A stretch of 64,000 nucleotides of DNA, taken from Candidatus Babelota bacterium (GTDB lineage: Bacteria > Babelota > Babeliae > Babelales > Vermiphilaceae). Below are positions 35,597-43,305 of this stretch, one piece after another. The stretch is taken from assembly GCA_029262615.1 (NCBI GenBank), contig JAJCZD010000005.1, positions 62,001 through 126,000 on the forward strand, in the 5' to 3' direction. A program made the position numbers and the translations under genes. Below the pieces are notes generated by a model. The model searched no databases and was not told the DNA's origin. It saw only the letters and a program-made list of their open reading frames with translations. Numbering within the stretch: position 1 is the stretch's first letter; each line of letters opens with the position of its first letter.

Positions 35597-36004
35597 TTAT
35601 CCATCTTCATTTTGCCAAGAAGGATTTTTTTTAACTGGAGTCAATAATTGCTCTAAAGAATTTAAGGTATTTCTATCTTTTTTAATTTTTTTTCTTTTTT
35701 CTTGTTGCACAATTTGCAAAGAAGTTAAGCCCCATTTATCTTGAATGGTAGCATCTATCCCACTTTCAATTAAAATTTTTGCTGCATTTAATTTTTTATT
35801 AATTACAGCAATGTGTAAAGCAGTTTGCCCATTAACATCTTGCCCATTAAGAAATGTTCTCTTATCTTTATCTTGCGATAAACACAAAATTATTATTGAA
35901 GTGTCATCATTTTTTGCTGCAAAATGCAAAGCAGTTTGCCCGCCAACTCCCTTCATAGCAATAAGAGAAAATGGAAGCAATAAAGATAAAATAATTTTTT
36001 TCAT
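35597..36004 (-). CDS. Small exported ankyrin-repeat protein
   Basis: 135 residues: leader MKKIILSLLLPFSLIAM, then three ankyrin repeats: 'GGQTALHFAAKNDDTSIIIL', 'NGQTALHIAVINKKLNAAKI', and 'DATIQDKWGLTSLQIVQQEK'. The T-A-L-H cores are close to consensus, so a folded repeat domain is expected. Similar in size and layout to 35013-35447 and 22846-23235. The gap to the next gene (36005-36266) has no feature I can name. Confidence 0.82.
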   Translation of the reverse strand: MKKIILSLLLPFSLIAMKGVGGQTALHFAAKNDDTSIIILCLSQDKDKRTFLNGQDVNGQTALHIAVINKKLNAAKILIESGIDATIQDKWGLTSLQIVQQEKRKKIKKDRNTLNSLEQLLTPVKKNPSWQNEDG

Positions 36005-36266
36005 AGATTACCTAGTGTTTTAAATTTTAAATTAAGTATAAAAGAAAAAGGTTATTTATTAAAACATCTATTCAATCCTTTGATGCATGAGTCATATTTA
36101 GTTAAATATTTGTTTTATGAATTTTATTTTTCATTTTTAACAATTAATCAGTCAATCATCTCAATAGAGACCTTAATATTTTAGCATAAATTATCAAGAA
36201 GTTTGGAATTTAAGTAAAAAGACCTTATTCTTGTGAACAACTTAATCTTTTGTATGAGGAGCAACT

Positions 36267-36650
36267 ATGCTAAAAAAATATCTTTTATTAAGCCTAATAG
36301 TAATCGGGTCAAATTTCTGTATGGATTCAGGATCAAGTTCTGACTCTGAATCAACTTCTTTCAATCATACTGAAAATTATACAAACAAATCTTTAATTAT
36401 CGTTCATCTAAATTTAGTTTCTAAGAGTAAGCACATTGAGGACGGTCTAGATACCGAAGAAACTATTCAAAGTTTAGAATTTTTAATAGACCAAGGCCAT
36501 CCAGTTACTCAACAAGAGATAATATTTGCAAATTCACATTTTGCAGGTGAAATGCATCTAGCTTTATTAAAACTCTTTAATAAAAAAAGTCCTGATGCAT
36601 TACAAGGTTTAATTAAACAAGCTAAAGAAAAAAATCCTAGTACTGAATAG
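36267..36650 (+). CDS. Exported Ser/Asp-rich small protein
   Basis: 127 residues: leader MLKKYLLLSLIVIGSNFCM, then 'DSGSSSDSESTSFNH', an acidic serine-rich stretch, and a helical body with an even spread of charges. AGGAG precedes the ATG. No family recognised. The S/D stretch parallels the tail of the 30615 product. Confidence 0.65.
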   Translation: MLKKYLLLSLIVIGSNFCMDSGSSSDSESTSFNHTENYTNKSLIIVHLNLVSKSKHIEDGLDTEETIQSLEFLIDQGHPVTQQEIIFANSHFAGEMHLALLKLFNKKSPDALQGLIKQAKEKNPSTE

Positions 36651-36717
36651 TTTTTTCATAAATTTAATAATTAAAAAAAACAATGTTTCTTACTGGCTTT
36701 TCATTCCAATATACTAA

Positions 36718-37629
36718 TCAAAACATTTGCTCCAGGGATTTTGCAAGCACTGAACTAATATCAAACTGATCAATTTTTGCAGTCTTTTTACCGTTTAAAG
36801 GAATTGTATTTGAAACAAAAACTTTATCAAATGCACTTTGTTCTATGCGCTCTTTAGCTCCTGCCGATAGAACCGGGTGTACAAAAAAGCCATAAATATG
36901 TTCAAAGCCTTGTTTTTTTAATTCGTTGGCCACATGGATAGCAGTACCACCAGTATCGATAATATCATCAATAATAATTGCCGTTTTTGATTTGCAGGTT
37001 CCTTCAACACCAATAATTCTGGTTTCATCTGCTGCGAATCGCTCTTTGGAAAATACTAAATGGCCACAACCAACTTTGTTTGCAATATCCTGAATCATTT
37101 CTCGCGCACCCTCATCCGGTGCCACAATACATGCATTTTGCCAATCAGGAACCTGGCTTTTTATAAGATTTGCCAAAAAATCATTAACCATAATATCTAT
37201 TATTGAAACATCAAATTCAGAAATAATTAATGGATTATGTAGTTGCACCGTTACAAATTTATTAATACCTGCGGCTTCTAGCATATCGATAATCACTTTT
37301 ACGGGCCCGGGTTTTTTTTTGAATATATTTTTATCATGGCGAGAATAACCAAAATAAGGAATCACTCCAACTATTTTTTTGGAACCTAGAGTCTTGAGTC
37401 CAAAAGAGGCCAGAGCAAATTCAATAAGATGTTTGTTGACCGGTGGATAGGTTGATTGGATTAATACAGAAGTTTGGTCTTTTAAAGATTGTAATTCTGG
37501 GAATTTAATTTCAAGTTCAGTATCGGCAAACTCTTTTACATCCGCGATCTGCAACGGTTGATCTAATTTTTTTGCAATCTGTTGGGCTAAATCAAAATTA
37601 GAAGCAAGGGTAAATAATTGATAGGGCAT
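36718..37629 (-). CDS. prs: Ribose-phosphate pyrophosphokinase
   Basis: 303 residues from ATG 37629 (AAGGAAAT site; the longer frame from 37653 adds a non-family tail). It makes PRPP from ribose-5-phosphate and ATP for nucleotide synthesis. 'IPYFGYSRHDK' gives the catalytic His loop, 'VAPDEGAREMI' the flag-adjacent region, and 'IIIDDIIDTGGTAIHVA' the PRPP-binding loop. It is more like the short class with variable N-terminus than the 315-residue canonical PrsA, but the core is complete. Confidence 0.93.
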   Translation of the reverse strand: MPYQLFTLASNFDLAQQIAKKLDQPLQIADVKEFADTELEIKFPELQSLKDQTSVLIQSTYPPVNKHLIEFALASFGLKTLGSKKIVGVIPYFGYSRHDKNIFKKKPGPVKVIIDMLEAAGINKFVTVQLHNPLIISEFDVSIIDIMVNDFLANLIKSQVPDWQNACIVAPDEGAREMIQDIANKVGCGHLVFSKERFAADETRIIGVEGTCKSKTAIIIDDIIDTGGTAIHVANELKKQGFEHIYGFFVHPVLSAGAKERIEQSAFDKVFVSNTIPLNGKKTAKIDQFDISSVLAKSLEQMF

Positions 37630-37675
37630 TTGATTTCCTTTTTTATTTCTCAAGAATAAAATATAGGAAATATGG

Positions 37676-37703
37676 AAAAAAAAAAGCTGGCAAAAATGCC
37701 AGC
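37676..37703 (-). terminator. Rho-independent terminator of the OmpH-like gene
   Basis: On the minus strand GCTGGCA, short loop, TGCCAGC is followed by a run of about ten T. Position fits the end of 37727-38371. Confidence 0.88.
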
Positions 37704-37726
37704 CTAAAAAGAAAATTTGTTTTAGA

Positions 37727-38371
37727 TTATGCTTGTGGTGGTTTTGGTTGATTTAATGGTTTTCTTTTAGCATTTGAAGCCAAGGTCGTTTTTTTGCCAT
37801 AATCGCTATTCATTGCAACAACGATGTCATTGGTACATTTTGCCTTGTCAGAAACATAAATCACATTACCACTTGGGAAATCAACCACAACATCTACTCC
37901 TTGAGCAACTGCTGTGTGTTCTGCTGCTTTGCGTACACTTTCACCTAGTTTTGCCATTGCTTTATTCATTGCAATTTTGAAGTCTTCTTCACGAGATTTG
38001 GTTCCCACTTCATATTGACGCTTAGCATCCAGTAAACGCTGTTCTTCTTTTTCTCGAGAAGCTTCACTCATCATTGATGCTTTATCTTGAAATTCTTTAA
38101 ATTCTCTTTGCAGTTTTTGTGCTTGTGCTTCTAAACCTTTTGCCCATTCCATTCGTTTTGCATCTAGTTCTTTTTGGATTTGTAAACCTTCTTTGGAAGT
38201 ACTCATTGCCTGCATAGTATCAATATAGCGAATTGTTAAATCGGTAGTGCAATTTGAAAGCACTTGGTTTATATCAATATTTGTTTTTGGACCTGATTTT
38301 ATAACGTCTTTATTACACAATACAAGTGAAAAAGAACCTACTGCGGCCAACACTAATAATTGTTTCTTCAT
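37727..38371 (-). CDS. OmpH/Skp-like periplasmic chaperone
   Basis: 214 residues: leader MKKQLLVLAAVGSFSLVLC, then 'RYIDTMQAMSTSKEGLQIQK' and a long charged coiled coil (about 70-140: 'KEFQDKASMMSEASREKEEQ'), then 'VDVVVDFPSGNVIYVSDKAK'. This is the OmpH/Skp fold: tentacle helices and a small beta body that holds unfolded outer-membrane proteins. It implies a diderm envelope. It has its own terminator. About 40 residues longer than E. coli Skp, mostly at the C-terminus ('KRKPLNQPKPPQA'). Confidence 0.85.
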   Translation of the reverse strand: MKKQLLVLAAVGSFSLVLCNKDVIKSGPKTNIDINQVLSNCTTDLTIRYIDTMQAMSTSKEGLQIQKELDAKRMEWAKGLEAQAQKLQREFKEFQDKASMMSEASREKEEQRLLDAKRQYEVGTKSREEDFKIAMNKAMAKLGESVRKAAEHTAVAQGVDVVVDFPSGNVIYVSDKAKCTNDIVVAMNSDYGKKTTLASNAKRKPLNQPKPPQA

Positions 38372-38442
38372 AATATCCTTTCTAGATTACTTATTTAAGA
38401 CATTTTTTAACTTTACCATGTTTAGAGCCGGAGTCAACGGTC

Positions 38443-41109
38443 CTATGCGTGAGTAAACCACCTGCGCACAACCCATTTACGAATTTCCTCCAAAAATAGA
38501 ATCGGGCAAGAAACCAAAATAACAAGGCTCCATTGCGCACAATTGAGGGGTACCGTTTTGAAAAGATATTGCATTGAAGTGGTATATAACAACATGAATT
38601 GTAGAAATAAAACGAAACCAGTCGCAATGATCAACCATATATTGGAAAAAAGACCAATCCGAAAAACAGATTTTGTCATTGAACGACAATTCCACGCGTT
38701 AAACCACTGAAACATTGCCATGGTAAGCAAGGTCATAGTACGAGCCAATCTCAAATCAGTTTGGTAGTACTGAGAAAACACCCAAATTGAACCAATTCCC
38801 ATCGGCACAGCCATGAAAAGCATTTTAGCGATCAATTGCCAGTCAACTAGTTTAATTTTCTCTGTAAGCCAAAATTTTTGCTCTAATAAGCCTGGTTCTT
38901 GTGGCTCCATTGACAGGCCAATATCCAAAAATCCGTCGGTAATCAAATTAAGCCACAAAATTTGAGCTGCAGTAATAGGAAGTGGCATATTCATAAGTAA
39001 GCCAAACAATACCACAACAATTTCCCCAAAGTTAGTCGCAAAGAAATAGAGAACCACACGCTTTAGGCTATAAAAAATATGTCTCCCTTGCTCAACCGCA
39101 TCGATAATATTTACAAACGAATCATCAAGCAAAATCATGTCGGCTGCATCTTTTGCAACCTCGGTGCCAATATTACCCATTGCAATACCAAGATCTGCTG
39201 CAACTAGTGAGGGTGCGTCATTAACCCCGTCTCCAGTCATGGCAACAATTTTGCCTTCTTTGCACATATCAGTAATTATTTCTAACTTGTCTTGTGGGGT
39301 AACCCGCGAGTAAACCGTTATTTTATCAAGATTAGCGCTATGCTCTTCTTCAGACATTTTTTGATATTCTGGCCCAGAAATAACCATGTCCCCTGGTTGG
39401 TAGAGCCCCGTTTTTTTTGCGACATACATGGCCGTTTTTTGATGATCACCCGTTGCCATAACTATTCGAATCCCCGCTTTTCTTGCTTGCCTGACAATAT
39501 CAGGAACCTCAGAGCGAATTGCGTCCTCAATACCGCAAAAACCAAGAAGATGAATTTTATTTTCAGCAATAGTTTTAAAAAAAGTCAATCGTTCTTGCTC
39601 TGATGATGGCACTGCAGAAAGGTCAAACTCTTTTTGCCCAGAAGCAACAACACGCAGTCCTTTCTCAAGCAGCTCTTGATAACAATTATTAGTGCCATTA
39701 GCAGCACGTACAATCATTTCTTCTGGTGACCCACTCAAAAAGGCTATGCCCTTGCCATCATGCTCATAAAACCCTGCATGGTAGCGTAAACGTGAATCAA
39801 AAGGAATTTCGTAGATTTTTTTATATTCTTTTTCCAGTTCTTCTTTTTTTAGACCAACTTTTTTTGAAAAAATAAAGAGCGCAGCTTCTGTAGGCTCCCC
39901 TTTAATATCAAAGATTTTTGTCTTTGGCTCAAAATTAATTTCGGTAGAATTAAGCAAAGAATTTACAACTGCCATTTTATATAGATCAGAATCCTTTTTT
40001 ACTGAAACTTCTTTACCCTCATGGCAAATCTCACCAGTATCATAATACCCTCGCCCACTTACAGAATAAATAATGTTATCGGAACACACTTTGCAGACCA
40101 TCATCTCATTTCTAGTGAGGGTTCCCGTTTTATCAACAACAATCACCTGTGCTCGGCCCAAACCTTCTACCGCTTGCATACGCTTAACCAATACTTTATG
40201 TTTTGCCATACGATATACACCAGTAACAAGTACAAGTGTTAGAACTACGGGCAACCCTTCAGGAATGACACAAATAAACAATGCAGTAAGCATAACAATC
40301 AGCTCTTTGACTGGCCTTCCCATCCAATAACCGATACTAAATAAGAAAACACACATACCTAAAATAAAAAATAAGAGCCAGTAAGAAAGTCGATCTAATT
40401 CTTTCTTGAGTGGCATATCAGTATCGATATGCTCAATGGTTGCATGAATTTTACCTAGTTCAGAATTAACACCGGTAGCAACTACAACCGCTTTTGCCCA
40501 GCCTGAAACAATAAAGGTTCCTTTAAATACCATGTTTTTCTGATCTGCAACCGGTAGATCAGGCGACTTAATAGCATCTTCTGTTTTTCTGACGGGTAAT
40601 GATTCACCAGTCAGCACCGATTCATTGATTTTTAGACTGTTATTTTCAATGATACGTGCATCTGCAGGAATTCGCTCACCTTCTTGCAAAACCAAAATAT
40701 CACCGACTACAATATCTTTTTCATCGACTAACTGTTTTTTATTTCCGCGAATTACAATTGCATTTGATTTAATAAATTTATTAAGCCCCGACAAGATACT
40801 TGCAGTTCTGCCTTCCTGAATCGTGCCAATAATAGCATTGAAAAACAATACACCGGTAATAATAAATGCATCCAGAGGTTCATCAGCAAATAAAAAAATC
40901 AATACCGCAGCCGCTAATAAAATGTATATTAATGGATTCTGGAACTGAGTTATAAAAATCCAAAACCATGAGACCGGAGGTTTTTCTGGCAAAGCATTTG
41001 TGCCATATTCTTTTTCATGTTTAGAAACTTCTTCTTTAGTTAAACCACGCTTTGGGTCAGCATTAAATCTCTCTAGCACTTGCTGAATTGATAATTGATA
41101 TGGTTGCAT
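38443..41109 (-). CDS. P-type Ca2+-type cation-transporting ATPase
   Basis: 888 residues with the full P2A layout: N-terminal cation-ATPase domain, 'LTGES' (166-170), the ion-site helix 'CVIPEGLPVVL' (290-300), phosphorylation site 'DKTGT' (336-340), 'MATGDHQKTA', hinge 'MTGDGVNDAPSL', and four C-terminal helices. The E in PEGLP and the 'N-x2-D' element in 'LWLNLITDGFLD' match Ca2+/Mn2+ pumps (PacL/SERCA-like). It probably exports Ca2+; substrate is inferred from motifs. Confidence 0.92.
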   Translation of the reverse strand: MQPYQLSIQQVLERFNADPKRGLTKEEVSKHEKEYGTNALPEKPPVSWFWIFITQFQNPLIYILLAAAVLIFLFADEPLDAFIITGVLFFNAIIGTIQEGRTASILSGLNKFIKSNAIVIRGNKKQLVDEKDIVVGDILVLQEGERIPADARIIENNSLKINESVLTGESLPVRKTEDAIKSPDLPVADQKNMVFKGTFIVSGWAKAVVVATGVNSELGKIHATIEHIDTDMPLKKELDRLSYWLLFFILGMCVFLFSIGYWMGRPVKELIVMLTALFICVIPEGLPVVLTLVLVTGVYRMAKHKVLVKRMQAVEGLGRAQVIVVDKTGTLTRNEMMVCKVCSDNIIYSVSGRGYYDTGEICHEGKEVSVKKDSDLYKMAVVNSLLNSTEINFEPKTKIFDIKGEPTEAALFIFSKKVGLKKEELEKEYKKIYEIPFDSRLRYHAGFYEHDGKGIAFLSGSPEEMIVRAANGTNNCYQELLEKGLRVVASGQKEFDLSAVPSSEQERLTFFKTIAENKIHLLGFCGIEDAIRSEVPDIVRQARKAGIRIVMATGDHQKTAMYVAKKTGLYQPGDMVISGPEYQKMSEEEHSANLDKITVYSRVTPQDKLEIITDMCKEGKIVAMTGDGVNDAPSLVAADLGIAMGNIGTEVAKDAADMILLDDSFVNIIDAVEQGRHIFYSLKRVVLYFFATNFGEIVVVLFGLLMNMPLPITAAQILWLNLITDGFLDIGLSMEPQEPGLLEQKFWLTEKIKLVDWQLIAKMLFMAVPMGIGSIWVFSQYYQTDLRLARTMTLLTMAMFQWFNAWNCRSMTKSVFRIGLFSNIWLIIATGFVLFLQFMLLYTTSMQYLFKTVPLNCAQWSLVILVSCPILFLEEIRKWVVRRWFTHA

Positions 41110-41203
41110 ACTTACTTCACCTTCTAAAAAAAATACGTTTTTATCATAGCAAGCCTATAAACTCATGCAACCCCAATCTGCGCTTACTGATTGAATTAAA
41201 TTG

Positions 41204-41233
41204 TTGAAATAATGGATCGGTATTATTTATAAT
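41204..41233 (+). promoter_or_regulatory. Sigma70-type promoter for the 41264 pair
   Basis: TTGAAA (41204-41209), 18-nt spacer, consensus TATAAT (41228-41233). A GAGGTAAGGAAAT ribosome site precedes the ATG at 41264. Confidence 0.65.
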
Positions 41234-41263
41234 AGAAATAAATCTAAGGTGAGGTAAGGAAAT

Positions 41264-41776
41264 ATGAAGCGATTAGTATTATTTGTGATTTTTTCTTTTT
41301 TTGCGTTGCAAGCGCAAGTTACCAGCTATGGTACGCTCATAACCGATCCTGAAGATTATTTTATAACCAAAGAGCCTCACAAACTTCAGGTCAATCTATT
41401 TTTTATTGAAAATTTGGCTCCAGAACTGATGTTTTTTGAAATTGGTGATTATACTTGGCGCCTACCTTCAGGAGAACGTAGGTATTTTGTACGTATGCGA
41501 ATCCCGGTTTATACAACTAAAGATCCACAACATAAACCAATAAAGTTTTTATCAAAAGATAAAGGAATCATCGGAACTTTAGATATAAAGTATGAAACAA
41601 ATCCAGGCCGTTATTTTGTTACCGCTACCCTTTATGATTCTCAAGGCAACAGAATTGTACGCCGACATGAATATAGTCCCCAAATATTTAATGAGATAAA
41701 TATTGCCATAATTATTAGTAACTTGGATTTAGATTTTACCATATTAAAGCTCACTCGAGCACGTCTAAAACGATAA
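41264..41776 (+). CDS. Exported protein, paired with 41792
   Basis: 170 residues: leader MKRLVLFVIFSFFALQAQ, then a beta-rich body. The part 'GRYFVTATLYDSQGNRIVRR' and 'IFNEINIAIII' lines up with 'GKQYVAATMLQNNKVITTTK' and 'LFHGKIDLYITL' in the next gene, so the two are paralogues. The two genes share one promoter and lie 15 nt apart. No family recognised; a small beta-sandwich that binds another protein is possible. Confidence 0.65.
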   Translation: MKRLVLFVIFSFFALQAQVTSYGTLITDPEDYFITKEPHKLQVNLFFIENLAPELMFFEIGDYTWRLPSGERRYFVRMRIPVYTTKDPQHKPIKFLSKDKGIIGTLDIKYETNPGRYFVTATLYDSQGNRIVRRHEYSPQIFNEINIAIIISNLDLDFTILKLTRARLKR

Positions 41777-41791
41777 AAAAAAGAAAGTATT

Positions 41792-42238
41792 ATGAAAAAA
41801 ATAGGTTTATTAATTGTTTTGTTTCAATGCTCACTATCTGCAGTAGCACAAAACCAATTGAAGATTTACATCCCATTGATAACAAATAAAACAGACAAAA
41901 TGTATACCTTACAAATTGGTAACAATCAATTTCCTATCCCCGCTAGAAAAGACAGAAAATTTATGCGTTTTCCAATAAATATAGAAAAAATTAGTGGGAT
42001 TTCCCATCAAATTCCAATCAAAATATACAACCAAGGTAAGAAGCATATGATAGACATTGATTTTGGTATACAAAAAGGAAAACAGTATGTAGCAGCTACT
42101 ATGCTGCAAAACAACAAAGTAATCACAACAACAAAAAAACATAGTCAATTGTTTCATGGTAAAATTGATTTATATATCACCCTTGATGGCAATAATCTGG
42201 AAAAAAGTTCATTGAATTTAAAAAAGAGGGTCTGGTAA
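41792..42238 (+). CDS. Exported protein, paired with 41264
   Basis: 148 residues: leader MKKIGLLIVLFQCSLSAVAQ and a lysine-rich, beta-rich mature part that aligns with the C-terminal two-thirds of the preceding product. It keeps the 'Y-x-L-Q-I-G/E-I-G-D-Y' type early strand ('YTLQIGNNQFPIP' against 'MFFEIGDYTWRLP'). Second gene of the promoter at 41204. Function unknown. Confidence 0.65.
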   Translation: MKKIGLLIVLFQCSLSAVAQNQLKIYIPLITNKTDKMYTLQIGNNQFPIPARKDRKFMRFPINIEKISGISHQIPIKIYNQGKKHMIDIDFGIQKGKQYVAATMLQNNKVITTTKKHSQLFHGKIDLYITLDGNNLEKSSLNLKKRVW

Positions 42239-42256
42239 ATAAGACTGATCAAGAGC

Positions 42257-42625
42257 TTAGTTTAATTCTTTTGCCATCATACCTTCATAGGGTTTTGCTA
42301 AAAGATCTTGTAGCATATTGCCAAATTCAAGAATATATGGTTTTTGAAATTGCTTTGCATGATCTTCTTTACTGGTCCAGTTTTCATAAAGAACAAATTT
42401 TGTGGGATTATTTATATCTTGATGTATTCGATATTCAATACAAGTAGGTTCCTGTTTACTCAATTTTTTAACTTTAAGTAACTCATTTTTTAAAACGTCT
42501 TCACTTCCAGGTTTTGCTTCTAATATTACTACTACGATATGTTTGTTTTGCATACTCTTCCCTTCTATTTTAACCCATGCCAAAGACATTAAAAAGAATG
42601 TTGAAAATACAATTATCTTTTTCAT
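42257..42625 (-). CDS. Exported ABM-domain (antibiotic biosynthesis monooxygenase-like) protein
   Basis: 122 residues: leader MKKIIVFSTFFLMSLAWVK and then an ABM ferredoxin-like fold: 'IVVVILEAKPGSEDVLKNEL', 'TCIEYRIHQDINNPTKFVLY' and 'ENWTSKEDHAKQFQKPY'. Relatives such as YgiN act on quinols or heme-like substrates without cofactor and are mostly cytoplasmic. The leader makes it another normally cytoplasmic enzyme fold that is exported here. Starts again at 'MQNKH' (codon 26), which would give a leaderless form, but no good ribosome site is seen there. Confidence 0.82.
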   Translation of the reverse strand: MKKIIVFSTFFLMSLAWVKIEGKSMQNKHIVVVILEAKPGSEDVLKNELLKVKKLSKQEPTCIEYRIHQDINNPTKFVLYENWTSKEDHAKQFQKPYILEFGNMLQDLLAKPYEGMMAKELN

Positions 42626-42699
42626 TGGTACCTTTAAAATTAAAATCTTTATGTATTCTCAATTTTACAAATATTTAATCTCTTTTTTAGTAAAATGGC

Positions 42700-42809
42700 C
42701 ACTACTCGCTAACAGTCGTCGCTCTTTGAGCTATGCCGGTCAAGAAGTTTCGAAGTACAGGCCTGCCATACGAAGCTTGCCGAGCCGGAAGGCCCGGATA
42801 AGCGAAGTA
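42700..42809. repeat. GC-rich intergenic hairpin element beside ssrA
   Basis: A GC-rich stretch unlike its surroundings lies directly behind the tmRNA 3' end. CCATAC (42766-42771) pairs with GTATGG (42807-42812, reaching into the tmRNA CCA end), with GCCGG/GGCCCGG pairing inside. It has no T run, so it is not a standard terminator. It shares short words (AAGCTT, GGCAGG/GCCTGCC) with the island at 49950-50202. Confidence 0.5.
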
Positions 42810-43192
42810 TGGTGGAGGCGATGGGAATCGAACCCATGTCCGAATCACAACATGCCTTTGGCACTCCATGCTAAGTCCTTGAATATACCTAATAACAACC
42901 TCAAGAACACAGAACTGTTATCAGGGTAGCTTCGTATACTGCTCATGTTACCAAACTACAGAAGCTCGCATGAGCAGTTCTATCTAATTATACGAGCTAA
43001 TCAACCAATAGAAGAGCCAATTAGCAAGGCAGGAATTGAGTTAGGCAAGTACTAAAGCACCACCATGTCCAAATCCTACTTCAGAATTATATTCTGCATT
43101 TATTGTTTTTGATTGTACTTTTAACGAGTTCTCAATCAACGCTCGGCATGCTCCAAAAACAGGCAATAACCCGTCGAAACCAGTACGCCCCC
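42810..43192 (-). ncRNA. ssrA: Transfer-messenger RNA (tmRNA)
   Basis: The 383-nt gene rescues stalled ribosomes. The 5' end GGGGGCG (43192-43186) pairs with CGCCTCC before ACCA (42810-42813), giving a 7-bp acceptor stem with the G3-U70 pair needed by AlaRS. 'TGGTTTCGACGGG' near the 5' end and the T arm ATGGG-TTCGATT-CCCAT near the 3' end are diagnostic. CCA is encoded. The tag frame ends at TAA 43041-43043; from the likely GCA resume codon (43097) it reads AEYNSEVGFGHGGALVLA, 18 residues with a -ALVLA end in place of the usual -ALAA. The exact resume codon is uncertain. Single piece, not permuted. smpB is at 50295. Confidence 0.95.
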
Positions 43193-43213
43193 GGAAATTT
43201 CAAAGATATTCTA

Positions 43214-43242
43214 ATTGTAAAGATTTAAGGTGTTTTTGTCAA
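43214..43242 (-). promoter_or_regulatory. Consensus sigma70 promoter of ssrA
   Basis: On the minus strand TTGACA (43242-43237), exactly 17 nt, TACAAT (43219-43214), about 21 nt before the mature tmRNA 5' end. Confidence 0.85.
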
Positions 43243-43305
43243 GACAGCATGACTAGTAAAAAAGCCTATTTCCACTGATAATTCTTGGATACTCGTACTT
43301 TCCAA

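Noticed and set aside
42810-42880. tRNA-like T arm with CCA end, possible tRNA gene
   Set aside because: The matching 5' acceptor strand lies 383 nt away with the tmRNA TGGTTTCGACGGG signature, so it is the tRNA-like part of ssrA.
42543-42929. Plus-strand open frame of 128 codons
   Set aside because: It overlaps the tmRNA 3' end and the ABM gene on the other strand and has no family signal; the tmRNA evidence is decisive.
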